A stretch of 7,447 nucleotides of DNA from Clostridia bacterium. GTDB lineage: Bacteria > Bacillota_A > Clostridia > Christensenellales > Aristaeellaceae. Made by a program: the position numbers and the translations under genes. The DNA lies in assembly GCA_017938785.1 (NCBI GenBank), contig JAGBAU010000296.1, forward strand, positions 1 to 7,447. Reading direction: 5' to 3'. Below, in pieces: positions 6,071 to 7,447 of the stretch. Below the pieces are notes generated by a model. That model saw only the letters and a program-made list of their open reading frames with translations. It was not told the origin of the DNA and did not search any database. Every line of letters starts with the position of its first letter. Position 1 is the first letter of the stretch.

Positions 6071-6090
6071 AAGGCTGAGGGGTTTTCTTA
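6071..6090 (+). terminator. Right half of the bidirectional terminator split by the IS
   Basis: AAGGCTGAGGGGTT (6071-6084) is the exact reverse complement of 4767-4780 and is followed by TTCTTA, a T-rich tract on the plus strand suited to ending the prmC-prfA-sua5-nudix transcript. On the minus strand it would be the first arm of the gyrA terminator. The partner arm is now 1.3 kb away. Confidence 0.8.
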
Positions 6091-6094
6091 TTCC

Positions 6095-7447
6095 TTATAC
6101 TTCCTCGTTTGTTTCGGGAGCTTCCGCTTCTTCAACCTCTTCGGGTTCAGCTTCCGCACGGGCCACGCAGATGACCTTGCTGTCCTCGCCGACGCGCATC
6201 AGGCGCACACCCTGGGTGTTTCTGCCCAGAACAGAGATGCTGTTCACGGGGGTGCGGATGACGGTGCCGTCGATGGTGATCAGCAGCAGGTCTTCCTCAT
6301 CGTGTACCAGCAGCTGAGCGGCCAGCTTGCCGGTCTTTTCGGTGAGGTTCATGGCCTTGATGCCCTTGCCGCCGCGCTGCTGTAGGCGGTATTCCTCGAT
6401 ATCGGTGCGCTTGCCGTAGCCGTTTTCGGTGATGGAAAGTACCTGTGCACCCTCTTCAACGGCTGCCACGTCGATGACCTCATCGCCCTCGCTGAGCTCG
6501 ATGGAGCGCACACCCATGGCGCTGCGGCCGATGGGACGCATATCGTCCTCATGGAAGCGGATGGCCATACCATCGCGGGTACCCACGAGAATTTCGCTGT
6601 TGCCCTCGGTGCGGCGCACGCCGATGAGTTCATCATCATCGCGCAGCACGATGGCGATCAGGCCGGAGCGGCGCAGGTTCATGAACTCGCTCAGCTCCGT
6701 ACGCTTGATGATGCCCTGGCGGGTTGCCATCACCAGGTAGGTGCCCTCGGTCTTTTCAGCCGGAACGGGCAGCATGGTGGTTACCTTCTCGCCGGGAGCG
6801 AGCTGCAGGAGGTTGACGATGGCGGTACCGCGTGCGGTGCGGCCAGCCTCGGGAATCTCGTAGCAGTTCAGCTGGTATACGCGGCCACGGTTGGTGAAGA
6901 ACATCAGCGGATCGTGGGTGGAGGTGACGTACATCTGCTCCACGAAGTCCTCTTCACGGGTGGTGGTTGCGATTACGCCCTTGCCGCCGCGGCGCTGTGC
7001 GCGGTAGGTGGTCTTGGGCAGGCGCTTGACGTAGCCGAAGTGGGTCATGGTGACGACCATGTCCTCCTCCTCGATCAGGTCCAGCATATCGATCTCGCCG
7101 TCCAGAGCGGAGATTTCGGTGCGGCGCTCGTCAGCGTACTTGGCGCGAATCTCGAGGATTTCATCCTTGATGATGCCGCGCAGCATCTGGCGGTCTGCCA
7201 GCACTGCCTTGTAGTAAGCGATCATCTTCTGGAGCTCGGCATATTCGGTTTCCAGCTTGTCGCGTTCCAGACCGGTGAGGCGCTGAAGTCTCATGTCCAG
7301 GATGGCCTGGGCCTGGCGCTCGGACAGGCCGAAGCGCTCCATCAGGCTTGCCTTGGCTTCCTGACCGGTGCGGGATGCACGGATCATGTGCACCACTTCA
7401 TCGATGTTGTCCAGGGCAATAAGAAGGCCTTCCAGGATGTGGCTGCG
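6095..7447 (-). CDS. gyrA: DNA gyrase subunit A, C-terminal half (partial)
   Basis: Subunit of type II topoisomerase that introduces negative supercoils. The window holds the last 450 residues; the N-terminal winged-helix domain with the catalytic tyrosine is outside. Frame continues past the window edge as RSHILEGLLIALDNIDEVV, so the GTG near 7396 is not the start. FGLSERQAQAILDMRLQRLTGLE belongs to the end of the breakage-reunion domain and its coiled coil. The C-terminal beta-pinwheel begins around residue 115 of the fragment and carries the canonical GyrA box QRRGGKG at fragment residues 151-157 (6977-6997), the mark of gyrase rather than topoisomerase IV. A second box-like QQRGGKG occurs later. 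Blade repeats such as RPIGRSAMGVRSIEL and SVLGRNTQGVRLM are evident. It ends in an acidic Glu-rich tail. It is convergent with the plus-strand operon, and its stop lies 10 bases from the split terminator arm. Confidence 0.97.
   Translation of the reverse strand, partial: RSHILEGLLIALDNIDEVVHMIRASRTGQEAKASLMERFGLSERQAQAILDMRLQRLTGLERDKLETEYAELQKMIAYYKAVLADRQMLRGIIKDEILEIRAKYADERRTEISALDGEIDMLDLIEEEDMVVTMTHFGYVKRLPKTTYRAQRRGGKGVIATTTREEDFVEQMYVTSTHDPLMFFTNRGRVYQLNCYEIPEAGRTARGTAIVNLLQLAPGEKVTTMLPVPAEKTEGTYLVMATRQGIIKRTELSEFMNLRRSGLIAIVLRDDDELIGVRRTEGNSEILVGTRDGMAIRFHEDDMRPIGRSAMGVRSIELSEGDEVIDVAAVEEGAQVLSITENGYGKRTDIEEYRLQQRGGKGIKAMNLTEKTGKLAAQLLVHDEEDLLLITIDGTVIRTPVNSISVLGRNTQGVRLMRVGEDSKVICVARAEAEPEEVEEAEAPETNEEV

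Noticed and set aside
6095..7447. Possible topoisomerase IV subunit ParC
   Set aside because: The canonical QRRGGKG box and full pinwheel repeats identify gyrase subunit A.
1..7447. CRISPR array, tRNA/rRNA gene, toxin-antitoxin or defence system
   Set aside because: No spaced direct repeats, cloverleaf, rRNA-like stretch or unassigned gene cassette is visible; apart from the IS, all coding space is taken by core genes.

Overview
The window looks like ordinary core chromosome of a fairly GC-rich member of the Firmicutes (Clostridia-like), interrupted by one insertion sequence. The order rpmE / DUF1385 protein / prmC / prfA / Sua5-type tsaC is, from memory, typical of clostridial genomes. The AGGTG- and GAGG-type ribosome binding sites fit this group. 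No species can be named from the sequence alone.

Layout. Positions 48-245 (+) encode ribosomal protein L31 (rpmE), followed by two hairpins in tandem (253-285 and 316-350). Positions 383-4761 (+) hold five tightly packed genes. They are a divergent DUF1385 membrane protein, the release-factor glutamine methyltransferase PrmC (TTG start, overlapping the previous stop), its substrate release factor 1 (PrfA), a two-domain threonylcarbamoyl-AMP synthase (Sua5 type), and a Nudix hydrolase. Junctions range from a 4-base overlap to a 3-base gap, so this is almost certainly one operon. It is centred on translation: PrmC methylates the GGQ glutamine of PrfA, and Sua5 makes the intermediate for t6A37 in ANN-decoding tRNAs. 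Positions 6095-7447 (-) carry the C-terminal half of gyrA, convergent with the operon and running off the window.

Between the convergent nudix and gyrA genes lies a complete-looking IS3-family element (4785-6070, 1286 bp, IS150-like ends). It is visibly more A+T-rich than its flanks. It has 26-bp imperfect terminal inverted repeats with TG tips, an OrfA with a helix-turn-helix and leucine zipper, an OrfB with a DD(35)E integrase core, and an A AAA AAC slippery heptamer that would fuse them by a -1 frameshift into a 396-residue transposase.

The most interesting structure is where the IS sits. The bases flanking it form a perfect 14-bp inverted repeat (4767-4780 and 6071-6084), with T-rich tracts on the far side on both strands. 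Joining the flanks gives a bidirectional intrinsic terminator with a TCGG loop, so the element landed in the loop of the terminator shared by the two convergent genes. No target duplication is visible. The IS left end also contains a large nested hairpin (6018-6063) that buries the orfA ribosome binding site in transcripts entering from gyrA. Transcripts from the element's own extended -10 promoter would lack the 5' arm and stay translatable. I see no new defence, CRISPR or biosynthetic system here.
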